Assembly (NCBI RefSeq): GCF_902686445.1
Contig: NC_062227.1
Span: 28,264,777 to 28,328,776, forward strand
Source of the DNA: Sciurus carolinensis
Lineage: Eukaryota; Chordata; Mammalia; Rodentia; Sciuridae
Reading direction: 5' to 3'
Length of the DNA: 64,000 bases
Position numbers and translations under genes: made by a program. A model generated the notes under the pieces. That model was not told the origin of the DNA and searched no databases. It saw only the letters and a program-made list of their open reading frames with translations. Positions 47,868 to 58,756 of this stretch are shown piece after piece; the stretch's first letter is position 1; every line of letters starts with the position of its first letter.

Positions 47868-48344
47868 GTCAGGAAAATAGCATTATCATAAGGCATTATG
47901 TAAATTGTGTTTGTCTTTTTCTCTTGATAGAACTAAGGTCCTCTGAGAGGAGGAGAGCAGAATTTTACTTATCTCTGGATCATAAAGACGATATAGTGTC
48001 TAGTGTGAAGGAGGTACGCAATTTTCAGACTATATAAAATTAATTCTTACCAGGAAAGGACCAATACAGTGAACATTTTGATAACTGGATTAAAAATCTT
48101 ATGTTTTTCTTGAAGGAATTACATTGTCTTATGTAATTGTTTCTAAGTTAAACCTGCCAGGGTATCGCATTGAAGGATTTTTCTTGGATAAGGCTTCTTA
48201 CAGACTTCCTTTTTCACAGTGACAAAAAGGCTGTCTGGAGAAGTTGGTATATTCAGGAAGTTTGCTGGACAACCAGGTTTTAGTTTACAGATTCTGTATA
48301 TAGGAAATGAATGGTCTTAGAAGTGAAGGTAGACCCTGTTCCAC

Positions 48345-48515
48345 TAGCCACCTCGTGCTGCCTGGGCAGAAGACCTGCTATGTACTGAAGTCATTTGAGG
48401 TTCTTGATCTGCTGAGGGTCTGGAAGAAGTGAAGTTTAGATGTGTCGCTGTCAGCTTTTCTTGTGGAGTGCGTTCGCCTCCAGGAAATCATATAGCTTTA
48501 ATGGACCTTCTGTTT
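48345..48515 (+). repeat. Diverged direct repeat, copy 1
   Basis: Contains AGCCACCTCGTGCTGCC, CTGCTATGTACTGAAG, GAAGTGAAGTTTAGATGTGT and GCTTTAATGG in the same order as copy 2 at 49,151-49,336. Probably an old interspersed or LTR-type repeat; family not identified. Confidence 0.6.
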
Positions 48516-48795
48516 TGTCCTGCTCCTTGGAGGTGAGCCTGGTTGTTCCATGTGCTCTCTTATTTTCTGTTTCTTAGATTATAAAATGAGACTTAAAAGG
48601 TAACTTATAAAATAATGAATTTAAATTAAGTAGGCATTCTATGATCAGGGGCAGGGAATGGTACAAAGTAAGGCTTTTATTTGAATTTAAGTGGCTGAGA
48701 GCAGCTTCTCCCAAGAAGGTCAGGTTCTTTGTCAAGGCTTAGCATCTGTTGTCTGTGGCACTGCTGACTACTTACTTATAACAGCATTTAAAAAA

Positions 48796-48925
48796 TTTTT
48801 TTTTTTTTTAGTTCAATTACCTTTATTTTTTAAATGTATTTATTTTTATGTGGTGCTAAGGATCGAACCCAGTGCCTCACATGTGCCAGGCAAGCTCTCT
48901 GCCACTGAGCCATAACTCCAGCCCC
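48796..48925 (-). mobile_element. ID SINE
   Basis: T-rich tail, AAGGATCGAACCCAGTGCC, CAGGCAAGCTCTCTGCC; similar ATAACARCA on both sides. Confidence 0.85.
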
Positions 48926-49150
48926 ATAACAACACTTGTTTAAACAAATTTTTATTCCTTATATCTAGCTAACCTCCTTTACTTCTTTGTGATTGCTGTC
49001 ACATCTACTAGGCACAATATAAATGTTTTATAAAACATCTTGACTCAGGATAATGTGGGCAAGACCCTGGGGCACTTTTGCCCCTTGCCTTTCGTTGCTA
49101 GGGAGAAACTTGCAGCAGATGCTGATACCCACTTTCAAGGTAGTAAAGTT

Positions 49151-49336
49151 CTTAGCCACCTCTGTTACCCCATGCTACCTAGGCAGATGGAGTCCTGCTA
49201 TGTTCTGGAGGAGTCGTTGGGGCTCTTGCTCTGCTAATGGATCTAGAAGCAGTGAAGTTTAGATGTGTAGCTGTTAGCATTCTTCTGGACTATCATGGGC
49301 TGTCTTAGCTTTCAGGACTTTAATGGCTGTTTTCAT
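49151..49336 (+). repeat. Diverged direct repeat, copy 2
   Basis: TTAGCCACCTCTG, CTGCTATGTTCTGGAG, GCAGTGAAGTTTAGATGTGT, ACTTTAATGG: collinear with copy 1 about 800 bp upstream. The homology of copy 2 to the repeat family may extend left to about 49,045. Confidence 0.6.
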
Positions 49337-50080
49337 AGAGAAAACCCTAGGGATTTAGTACAAGTTGAGTCCAGCCTTCCAGTCTTGCCCTCGGGAGTAA
49401 AGTTTGATAATGATGAAGTTCTGGAAAAATACTAAGTGCTCATCAAAAGCAATGTAATCTTTGACAACCTGGGGTTAGGTTCATGAGCATTAAGCTCAGG
49501 CCAGAATGTTTAACTAAGTAACAGTGTCCTGGTGTCTCTTTCCTGAAGCATCTAGGAGTCACTGTTCCCTCTTAGCACTTTTCCTCACATTTGTCAGCAG
49601 AAAGTTAAGATGGAATGGCAGGTTCTTTGATTAAAGTTGTTTTAATCTCTGTCTACAAGCCTGACCACACAAAATGTTCCCATGAAGTCAGCTTCATAGA
49701 TTGAACAGTGATCCAGGAAAGTTCTACTATATACTACCTCTTCAGTGGTGTGAGGGGACTAGAGGGGTAGATATGACATCTTTGGATTCCTTGTAATAAT
49801 TTCATGTTTGTATAGCTAAGTAACATTAATATATTCAAATTGCTGAAAATAGCCCATGTACTGTAAGAAATCTAGGGATTCTGACAAATTTTTTATCATA
49901 GTCACTTTGAGTTTTTCTGTCACTTAAAGGCGCACTTAGGGTTATAGGTCCTAGACTCAGACCTTAATTTGAAAATCGACTTTGCCACTTAATAGTGTGG
50001 TGGCACTTTTTGGTGAAATTATCAACTGGTAGTATCCCCAAATTAAAAAGCACTGTAACATATGATATGTTAAGAATATA

Positions 50081-50224
50081 GGGCTGGGGTCATGACTCAG
50101 TGGTCGACACTTGCCTAGCACATGTAAGGCACTGGGTTCAATCCTCCAGCACCATATAAAAATAAATAAGTAAATAAAGAGGGTATTGTGTCCATCTACA
50201 ACTAAAAAATATATTTAAAAAAAG
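50081..50224 (+). mobile_element. ID SINE
   Basis: GGGCTGGGGTCATGACTCAG, GGGTTCAATCCTCCAGCACC, A-rich tail, next to the split MLT1 LTR. Confidence 0.85.
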
Positions 50225-50234
50225 ATATTTGAGA

Positions 50235-50555
50235 TATTTGTCTTGGTCAGCTAGGGATGCTAGAACAAAATAACAGTGTATGGCTTAAGCAAATGTTTAT
50301 TAAACAACAGACATTTATTTCTAAGTTTTGGAGACTCAGAAGTCTTAAAACCAAGGGCTAGCAGAGTGAGTGTCAGGTGAAGTTCGTCTTCCTGTCTTGT
50401 GGACTTCTTGCTGTATCCTTACCTAGCTGGGGAAAAGCGTGTTCTGGTCTTTTTCTCTCCTTATCCATGGGGGAGGGGTGTCTCCCCTGAGGACCTCATC
50501 TAAACCTAATTACCTCTCAAAGACCTCACCTCCAAATACCATCACCTTGGAAGTT
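50235..50555 (-). mobile_element. MLT1-type MaLR LTR, first part (split by the L1)
   Basis: Reads in reverse orientation: a Thr-less, noncoding LTR with the characteristic TTTATTAAACAACAGACATT stretch, then ACCTCATCTAAACCTAATTA and CTCCAAATACCATCACC, as in old MLT1 LTRs. It breaks at the L1 target site and resumes at 57,064. It is a noncoding remnant of an endogenous retroviral-type element, with no genes. Confidence 0.7.
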
Positions 50556-50571
50556 AAGACTTCAACATGTG
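50556..50571. repeat. L1 target-site duplication, left copy (16 bp)
   Basis: AAGACTTCAACATGTG directly precedes the L1 5' end and is identical to 57,048-57,063. Confidence 0.95.
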
Positions 50572-50578
50572 GGGTTTT

Positions 50579-50587
50579 CAAGATGGC
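50579..50587 (+). promoter_or_regulatory. YY1-type site at the start of the L1 5' UTR
   Basis: CAAGATGGC lies 8 bases into the element. In human L1 a YY1 site at the same place sets accurate transcription start. Its presence supports this being the true 5' end rather than a truncation. Confidence 0.7.
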
Positions 50588-50843
50588 AGACTAGAGGGTG
50601 GCTGCATTTCATGTTGCTCCAGGACTCAGGATTCAAAAAAGGAGATATTGAGAGACTTGGGACCAACTCAAAGCCGCCGGGTGAGTCTCTCCCGTTGGGG
50701 AGGCGTCCCAGATAGGGCGGTAGTCCCGGAACGCAGGGAACTTTGTGAAATAGAGTTGCCCAACGAGACACCCCTCCCCCCACTGGAGCAGTGAACTTGG
50801 ACAACTGGGAGCATCGTAGAGGAGGCCGCTCAGCACAGTGCTG

Positions 50844-51775
50844 GGACTCGGAGCAACCACTGGGGCTCCGGGCAGATGCCCAGAGGAGGAGCTGTGTGGC
50901 GAGCTGTTTGGACTCAGAGCAACTACTCCTGAACACCGGGGGGCTGCTCGGAGGAGGAGGAGGAGCGCAGCGGGTCGCTTGGACTTGGAGTGACTGCACC
51001 AGAGCTACAGGTGGTTGCCAGAGGAGGAGTTGCGCGGTGAGCTGTTTGGACTCAGAGCAACCGCTCCTGAACACGGGGGGGGGGGGGGGGGAGGGGAGGG
51101 CTGCCCGGTGGAGGAGGAGGAGGAGTGTGGTGGGTCGCTTGGACTCGGAGTGACTGCATCAGAGCTCCGGGTGGGTGCTCAGAGGAGGAGGTGAGTGGTG
51201 AGTTGTTTGGACTCGGAGCAACCGCTCCTGAACACGGGGGGGGGTGGGGAGGGGAGGGCTGCCCGGTGGAGGAGGAGGAGGAGCGTGGTGGGTCGCTTGG
51301 ACTCAGAGTGACTGCATCAGAGCTCCAGGTGGGTGCTCAGAGGAGGAGGTGAGTGGTGAGTTGTTTGGACTCAAAGCAACCGCTCATGAACACCAGGGGG
51401 CTGCCCAGAGGAGGAGCGCGTGGGTCACTTGGTCTCGGAGCGGCTGCACCAGAGCTCCAAGAGGCTGCCCGGAGGAGGCGTGCGGCGGGTCGCTTGGACT
51501 CAGAGCGACCGCTACTGAACACCTGGGGGGGGGGCTGTGCGGAGGAGGAGGAGGAACGGGGCGGGTCACTTGGACTCGGAGTGACTGCCCAGGACTACGG
51601 GCGGTTGGCGGGAGGAGGCGGCATGCAGTGAGTTGCTTGGACTCCTAGTGACCGCACCGGAACACAGGGTGGCTGTCCAGAGGAAGAGGCATGCGGCGGG
51701 TCGGTGGGACTCGGAGCGACTGTACGGGGCTCCAGGTGCTGCTCAGAGGAGGGGCTGCATAGCCAGGCGATTAGG
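50844..51775 (+). repeat. Tandem repeat array in the L1 5' UTR, about 13 units
   Basis: A core GGACTCGGAG (with variants) recurs at about 50,844, 50,910, 50,981, 51,048, 51,141, 51,209, 51,299, 51,367, 51,431, 51,496, 51,572, 51,639 and 51,707. Spacing is mostly 64-71 bp, with three longer intervals (93, 90 and 76 bp) caused mainly by expanded G runs and GGA repeats. Two subtypes alternate in much of the array: one continues into GTGACTGCACCAGAGCTCC, the other into CAACCGCTCCTGAACAC. The array therefore looks like a repeated dimer. It is GC- and CpG-rich and likely part of the promoter. Confidence 0.85.
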
Positions 51776-52389
51776 TGCAGAGCAGGGTCCCAGGACCTAG
51801 GAGGCTTCTTGGTGGAAGAGCCCCACACAGAGACACGCTTAGGGGTGGAGCGAAGGTTCCAGGACTGCGGGCAGATTCTCTGAGGAGAGGCAGCCTAAGA
51901 AGAATCGTCTGCGAAGGGTGAGGCTCCCAGGCCCAGGAAGTAGGTCCGGGCCCCTGGGAACATTGCAGAGGAAGACAGCCCAGCCCAAGCGGTAGTTGTA
52001 GATTGAGGGGAACCGCCAGGAGGGGAACTGACCAGTGAGATCTCCCCACCTGGTGAGTCTTCCCTGCCAGGTGAGGTTTTCCCACAAGGACGGTAAAACC
52101 AGAGACACAGGCACAAACAGGCCTTGCCTCAGCCTGCAGCCTAGTTCCCCTTTGGATGACAATTGGTCAACAAGTGGAGGCACCTCTGCCCACTAGCAGG
52201 GAATATACCCCACCTGAAGTCCACCACCCCTAGAGAGGCAGCTTCCTTGTGGAGCACCACATTATCAACTTCCTCCAAGACTTTAGGCTACTGAAGGCTA
52301 AGAGGGGATATACTAGAAATCTTCAGGGACATTATAAGACAATAGAGGAAATCTGCAATATCTTAGCGGTCCACCGATACCTGAACAAC

Positions 52390-52887
52390 ATGAGAAAACA
52401 AGGGAAGAAAATGCCCCAAACAAATCTAGATGTTACATCAATAAAATCCAATGACAGCATGGCAGAAGAAATGACAAAAAGGGAGTTCAGAATGTACATA
52501 ATTAAAATGATCATCAGGGAAGCAAATGATGAGATGAAAGAGCAAATGCAGGCATTGAATGATGAGATGAAAGAGCAAATGCAGGCATTGAATGATTGCA
52601 CCAATCGACAATTAAAAGAGCAAATACAGGAAGCAAAAGATCATTTCAATAAAGAGTTAGAGAAATTGAAAAAAAACCAAACAGAAATCCTTGAAATGAA
52701 GGAAACAATATACCCAGCAAAACTTACCTTCAAATTTGACAATGAAATAAAATCCTTCCATGATAAACAAAAGCTAAAAGAACTTACAAAAAGAAAGCCA
52801 GCATTACAGAACATTCTTAGCCAAATATTCCATGAGAAAGAGATGAAAAACAAAGAAGCAAATCAGCAAAGGGAGGAATTATCCTAA
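52390..52887 (+). pseudogene. L1 ORF1, RNA-binding domain deleted in frame
   Basis: ORF1p is the RNA-binding trimeric chaperone of L1. From the first ATG (52,390) the frame gives 165 residues, about half the usual 300-370. Residues about 35-107 form a Lys/Glu-rich coiled coil with an exact 33-bp tandem duplication (52,525-52,557 and 52,558-52,590; NDEMKEQMQAL twice). At residue 107/108 (near 52,710) the coiled coil joins directly to YPAKLTF, which belongs late in the C-terminal domain. The RNA-recognition domain and much of the C-terminal domain are therefore missing without a frameshift. The frame is open upstream to a GTG at 52,249, but no ATG lies there. Confidence 0.85.
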
Positions 52888-52952
52888 AGGAATTGTCAAA
52901 TAAAGGAGGAACCAAGTCGTGTCAAAAAAATAAATAAATAAAATTTAAAAAA

Positions 52953-55900
52953 ATGAACCAAATGACTGGGAATACAAATCATATCTCAATAATAACCCTG
53001 AATGTTAGTGGCCTGAATTCATCAATCAAAAGACATAGACTGGCAGATTGGATTAAAAAGAAAGATCCAACAGTGTGTTGCCTGCAAGAGACTCACCTCA
53101 TAGAAAAAGATACCCATAGACTAAAGGTGAAAGGATGGGGAAAAATATACCATGCATGTGGACTCAGCAAAAAAGCTGGAGTATCCATCCTCATTTCAGA
53201 TAATGTGAACTTCAAGCCAAAGTTAGTCAAAAGGGATAAAAAAAAAAAGGACATTTCATACTGCTTAAGGGAAGCATAAATCAGCAAGACATAACAATCA
53301 TAAACATCTATGCCCCAAACAGTAGCTCATCCATGTATGTCAAACAAATCCTTCTCAATTTCAGAAACCAAATAGACCATAACTCTATAATACTAGGTGA
53401 TTTTAACACACCTCTCTCACCACTGGACAGATCTTCCAAACAAAAATTGAACAAAGAAACCATAGATCTCAATAACACAATCAATAATTTAGACTTAACA
53501 GACATTTATAGAATATACCATCCAACCAAGAGCGAATACACTTTCTTCTCAGCAGCACATGGATCCTTCTCTAAAATAGACCATATATTATGCCACAAAG
53601 CTAATGTTAGCAAATACAAGAAGATAGAGACACTACCTTGTATTCTGTCAGATCATAATGGATTGAAGTTAGAAATAAATGAAAGAGTAAAAAATAGAAA
53701 CTACTCCAACACCTGGAGATTAAACAATATGCTATTATATGATGAATGGATAACAGAAGATATTAGGAAGGAAATTAAAAAATTTTTAGAGGTAAATGAG
53801 AATAAAGAAACATCATGTCAAAATCTCTGGGACACTATGAAAGCAGTACTTAGAGGAAAATTTATTTCATGGAATGCATTCAATAAAAGAAGTAAAACTC
53901 AACAAATAAACGACCTAACACTACAGCTCAAAGCCCTAGAAGAAGAAGAACAGACCAACACCAAAAGTAGTAGAAGACAGGAAATAGTTAAACTCAGAGC
54001 TGAAATCAACGAAATTGAAACAAAAGAAACAATACAAAAAATTGACAAAATAAATAGTCGGTTCTTCGAAAAAATAAACAAAATTGATAAACCTTTAGCC
54101 ACACTAACAAAGAGAAGACGAGAGAAAACCCAAATTACTAAAATTCAGAATGAACAAGGAAATATCACAACAGACATGATTGAAATACAAAACATAATTA
54201 GAAGCTATTTTGAAAATCTATACCCCAACAAAATAGAAAATTTCGCAGACATCAACAGATTTCTAGAGACATATGAATTGCCTAAACTGAACGAGGAGGA
54301 CATACACAATTTAAATAGACCAATTTCAAGTAATGAAATAGAAGAAGTCATCAAAAGCCTCCCAACAAAGAAAAGTCCAGGACTAGATGGCTTCTCAGCT
54401 GAGTTCTACAAAACCTTTAAAGAAGAGCTCATTCCAATACTTCTCAAAGTATTCCATAAAATAGAAGAGGAGGGAACCCTACCATACTCATTCTATGAAG
54501 CCAATATTACCCTGATACCTAAACCAGAGACACATCGAGGAAAAAAAATTTCAGACCAATATCCTTAACATCGACACAAAAATTCTCAACAAAATTTTAG
54601 CAAATCGCATACAAAAACATATTGAAAAGATAGTGCACCACGATCAAGTGGGTTTCATCCCAGGGATGCAAGGTTGGTTCAACATCAGGAATTCAATAAA
54701 CGTAATTCACCATATCAACAGACTTAAAGTCAAGAATCACATGATTATTTCAATAGATGCAGAAAAAGCTTTTGATAAAATACAGCACATCTTCATGCTC
54801 AAAACACTAGAAAAAATAGGGATAGTGGGAACATTCCTTAACATTGTAAAGGCCATCTATGCTAAGCCCATGGCTAATATCATTCTAAATGGTGAAAAAC
54901 TGAAAGCATTCCCCCTAAAAACTGGAACAAGGCAGGATGCCCATGCCTTCTTTCACCACTTCTATTCAATATCGTCCTTGAAACTCTAGCCAGAGCAATT
55001 AGACAGACCAAAGAAATTAAAGGGATACAAATAGGAAAAGAAGAACTCAAACTATCCCTATTTGCTGATGATATGATTATATACTTAGAGGAACCAGGAA
55101 ATTCCACCAGAAAACTTTTAGAACTCATAAGTGAATTCAGTAAAGTAGCGGGATATAAGATCAATGCACGTAAATCTAATGCATTTTTATACATAAGTGA
55201 TGAATCTTTGGAAAGAATAATTAGGAAAACTACCCCATTCACAATAGCTTCGAAAAAAATAAAATACTTGGGAATCAATCTCACAAAAGAGGTGAAAGAC
55301 CTCTACAATGAGAACTACAGAACACTAAAGAAAGAAATTAAAGAAAACCTCAGAAGATGGAAAGATCTCCCATGTTCTTGGATAGGAAGAATTAATATTG
55401 TCAAAATGGCCATACTACCAAAAGTGCTATACAGATTCAATGCAATTCCAATTAAAATCCCAATGATGTACCTTACAGAAATAGAGCAAGCAATTATGAA
55501 ATTCATCTGGAAGAATAAAAAACCCAGAATAGCTAGAGCAATCCTTGGCAGAAAGAGTGAAGCAGGGGGTATCGCAATACCAGATCTTCAACTCTACTAC
55601 AAAGCAATAGTAACAAAAACGGCATGGTATTGGTACCAAAATAGAAAGGTGGATCAAGGGTACAGAATAGAGGACAGGGACACAAACCCAAATAAATACA
55701 ATTTTCTCGTACTAGACAAAGGGGCCAAAAATATGCAATGGAGAAAAGATAGCCTCTTCAACAAATGGTGCTGGGAAAATTGGAAATCCATATGCAACAG
55801 AATGAAACTAAACCCATATTTCTCACCATGCATGAAACTAAACTCAAAATGGATTAAGGACCTCAGAATCAGACCAGAGACCTTGCAGATTATAGAAGAA

Positions 55901-56813
55901 AAAGTAGGTCCAGATCTTCAACATGTCAGCTTAGGACCAGACTTCCTCAACAGGACTCCCATAGCACAAGAAATAAAAGCAAGAATCAATCACTGGGATA
56001 AATTCAAACTAAAAAGCTTTCTCTCAGCAAAGGAAACTATCAGCAATGCAAAGAAAGAGCCTACAGAGTGGGAGAAAATCTTTGCCAATCATACTTCAGA
56101 TAGAGCACTAATCTCCAGAATCTATAAAGAAGTCAAAAAACTACACCAAGAATGCAAATAACCCAATCGACAAATGGGCTAAGGAAATGAATAGACACTT
56201 CACAGAAGAAGATCTACAAGCAATCAACAAACATATGGAAAAATGTTCAACATCTTTAGTAATATAAATGCAAATCAAAACCACCCTAAGATTCCATCTC
56301 ACCCCAATTAGAATGTCGATTATCAAGAATACAAGCAACAACAGGTGTTAGAGAGGATGTGGGGAGAAAGGTACACTCATACATTGCTGGTGGGGCTGCA
56401 AATTAGTGCAGCCACTCTGGAAAGCAGTGTGGAGATACCTTAGAAAACTTGGAATGGAACCACCATTTGACCCAGCTATCCCACTCCTTGGCCTATACCC
56501 AAAGGACTTAAAATCAGCATACTACAGAGACACAGCCACATCAATGTTCATAGCTGCTCAATTCACAATAGCCAGATTGTGGAACCAACCTAGATATCCT
56601 TCAATTGATGAATGGATAAAGAAACTGTGGTATATATATACAATGGAATATTACTCAGCCATAAAGAATGATAAAAATATGGCATTTGCAGGCAAATGGA
56701 TGAAATTGGAGACTATCATGCTAAGTGAGATAAGCCAATCTCAACAAACCAAAGGACGAATGATATCGCTAATAAGTGGATGGGGACACATAATGGGGGG
56801 TGGGAGTGGTTAG
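52953..56813 (+). pseudogene. L1 ORF2, endonuclease and reverse transcriptase, broken
   Basis: ORF2p nicks target DNA and reverse-transcribes L1 RNA. In order: AP-type endonuclease ([28 protein letters not shown]) from 52,953 to about 53,680; linker; reverse transcriptase with [21 protein letters not shown] and the catalytic FADD at 55,061-55,072; then the C-terminal segment ending near 56,813. Damage seen: a frameshift at the A run 53,238-53,248; another near 54,541-54,565; loss of one G near 54,935 in the RQG motif; a frameshift near 56,148; a TAA near 56,262; and TAG at 56,349 where Trp is expected. It cannot make a full protein. Confidence 0.93.
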
Positions 56814-57047
56814 TGTTAGGGTTAGAGTTAGGGTTAGGGATGGGGGCAAGAATGGAGGAAGGAAGGACTGTATTGAGGGAAAAGAGGTGTGGGAGGGGTG
56901 GGGGGAAGGGAAAAAATAACAGAATGAATCAAACAACATTACCCTATGTAAATTTATGATTACACAAATGGTATGCCTTTACACCATGTACAAATAGAGA
57001 AACAACATGTATCCCATTTGTTTACAATTTAAAAACAAACAAATAAA
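56814..57047 (+). other. L1 3' UTR with TTAGGG-like and G-rich tracts
   Basis: After the ORF2 remnant comes a G-rich segment. It contains four contiguous TTAGGG-like hexamers at 56,816-56,839 (one is TTAGAG), then G runs at about 56,841-56,905, then an AT-rich end with AATAAA at 57,042. Polypurine and G-quadruplex-forming tracts are a known feature of L1 3' UTRs; the telomere-like wording is specific to this copy or subfamily. Confidence 0.8.
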
Positions 57048-57063
57048 AAGACTTCAACATGTG
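57048..57063. repeat. L1 target-site duplication, right copy (16 bp)
   Basis: AAGACTTCAACATGTG directly follows the L1 tail; the interrupted MLT1 sequence resumes immediately after it. Confidence 0.95.
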
Positions 57064-57116
57064 AATTTAGATTGGAGGGTACAGGGACAACAAACATCCA
57101 ATCCATAATGATACAT
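57064..57116 (-). mobile_element. MLT1-type LTR, second part
   Basis: Continues the LTR interrupted at 50,555: the end-of-LTR pattern (GAATTTAGATTGG, then CAATCCATAATGATAC) is found just after the L1 duplication. The two parts together make about 370 bp. Confidence 0.65.
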
Positions 57117-58652
57117 AACCTTTTCAAGGCACAATTTCATTATCTTTAAAAATAGAAATAATACGTACCTCTAAGCTAGTTCTAAGATGATAATACAAGT
57201 ATATACGTAAGAAGTTGGGACATAGTAAGCTCTCAGAAAGTTGTTACTACTTTATTTATTAACATTACCGTATTCCAGAGATGTGCTAGATAGTTGATAA
57301 AAGACAGAGCTAGATGAACTCTTCCGGTTGCAAGAATCAATAAACACATTTTTATGTTCGTATTTATTCTTAGGAACTTCAAGATTGGGGTGCTGCTCTG
57401 TAAACCTCCTTTATTTCCATATTTCACTGTGCCATCCTCTCATATCAGCCTGCCTTTCTGAATATATATTCTGCCTTTGCTTTTTCCCTCAATTTTCTCT
57501 TGACTTTTTTTCCCCTGCATTCCTTTTCCTTGGTCTTTGATGCCAGCTATTCATTCTCCCACTTTTTTCCTTCATCATTCACATTCACTATAAAATAGCT
57601 TATAATGTGTGTTGTTTTGCTATATTTTAAAGTCTGTATATCAAAAGCTTGTGTCCGAGATAGGGCATTTCCCCACATACAACTGGTGGAACATTGTGTG
57701 TGTTCTGTTTCTGGTTCAGAATTTGGCTTTCCCAGATGTAGACCAGGACAGACCAGTGTCAGAGACGTCACTTGATTCTTCTTGGGCTTTGTCGTGATTG
57801 TTACTGGGTTGGTATGTGGAACTAAATTTTTATGGTACTAGATTCTGCTTAAACAGGAAGCTGTTGCACAGATCCCCTCCTGTATATGATGATCAACCGC
57901 TTTTCCCCCAGACAGTATTCATGAGGAAGCCTCTTCCTTTGGCTTCGTTGGGGTAACCCTTCCATCAGGTTGCTGCTCATCATTCCCTGGATGTAGTACA
58001 TGTTAAGGCATTAACCTCCCATTTCCTTTGTTTTCCTGGCTTACATAATATAAAAGCAATTGTTTTGTATCTACCAAGAGAAAACCAGTTAATTGGCAGC
58101 CTCTATTTTTCTACATTTAGCAAGTAGCATTTACACAATAAATTTTCATGTATAACAGCACATCCCTTAACTATGGTAATTAAAAATCATCTTAAATAGA
58201 TGTCATTCCACTTAATTATGAATTTTATGCTCTGATTCATTTTAAGTTTGTTATACATTCATGTTTACAAGACTTTATGCTGAATGTAGATGTTTAAAGA
58301 TTGTCATTTTCAGTTTTTTTGAAGAAAAGAAATATGGGTTTTTAAAACATTGCAACAAAAATCATTTTAACATTGCCATCATCAGTCAAGTAGTAATATA
58401 AAAATTGACTCCTTGGATACTGTTTAATTAATGTGTTGCAACAGGCAGAAAGCATGTTACAGACATAGAATATGAAAATTCTGACAGTTCCAAGTTGCTG
58501 AAGATGAGAATATGGATTACCTTAGACTGAATTTTATTTCATTTGTTTCTGGAGACATTCTTAACACAAATTGCACACTGTGACTACTGAAGAAAGAAAA
58601 ATATAAAAATTGTGTATCCCCTTTACCTGTAAGTTAGTTGCAGTGTTCTCTT

Positions 58653-58743
58653 TTTTTTTTTTTTTTTGGGTGCTGGGGATCGAACCCAGGGCCTTGTGCT
58701 TACAAGGCAAGCACTCTACCGACTGAGCTATCTCCCCAGCCCC
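58653..58743 (-). mobile_element. ID SINE, tRNA-like subtype
   Basis: GGGGATCGAACCCAGGGCC, ACTGAGCTATCTCCCCAGC. Flanked by GCAGTGTTCTCTT at 58,640-58,652 and 58,744-58,756. Little divergence, so probably young. Confidence 0.92.
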
Positions 58744-58756
58744 GCAGTGTTCTCTT

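Larger units (their letters stand above)
50572..57047 (+). mobile_element. Full-length, inactive L1 (LINE-1) retrotransposon, 6.5 kb
   Basis: Runs from a YY1-type promoter start to an A-rich tail with AATAAA at 57,042-57,047 and is flanked by a perfect 16-bp target-site duplication. Order: 5' UTR with a tandem GC-rich array, ORF1 (domain lost), ORF2 (endonuclease, reverse transcriptase and Cys-rich end, frameshifted), 3' UTR with G-rich tracts. The site reads TT/AAGA, a normal L1 endonuclease target. The intact duplication points to a lineage-specific insertion, but ORF2 damage shows this copy cannot move by itself. It lies in the sense orientation in LPIN2 intron 1. Confidence 0.95.

Noticed and set aside
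50562..51074. Antisense 170-codon frame in the L1 5' UTR, considered as an ORF0-like gene
   Set aside because: It starts at GTG and its repeated peptide only mirrors the tandem array; primate ORF0 is not expected in this unrelated 5' UTR.
50791..51648. Several + strand open frames in the L1 5' UTR
   Set aside because: They translate the same GC-rich tandem units in different frames and lack a credible start; noncoding promoter array.
50844..51775. Regularly spaced repeats considered as a CRISPR-like array
   Set aside because: The units are contiguous and diverged with no unique spacers, in a vertebrate L1 promoter.
58653..58743. Possible tRNA-Ala gene
   Set aside because: The tRNA-like boxes belong to an ID SINE with a T/A tail and target-site duplication; it does not fold as a full tRNA cloverleaf by eye.
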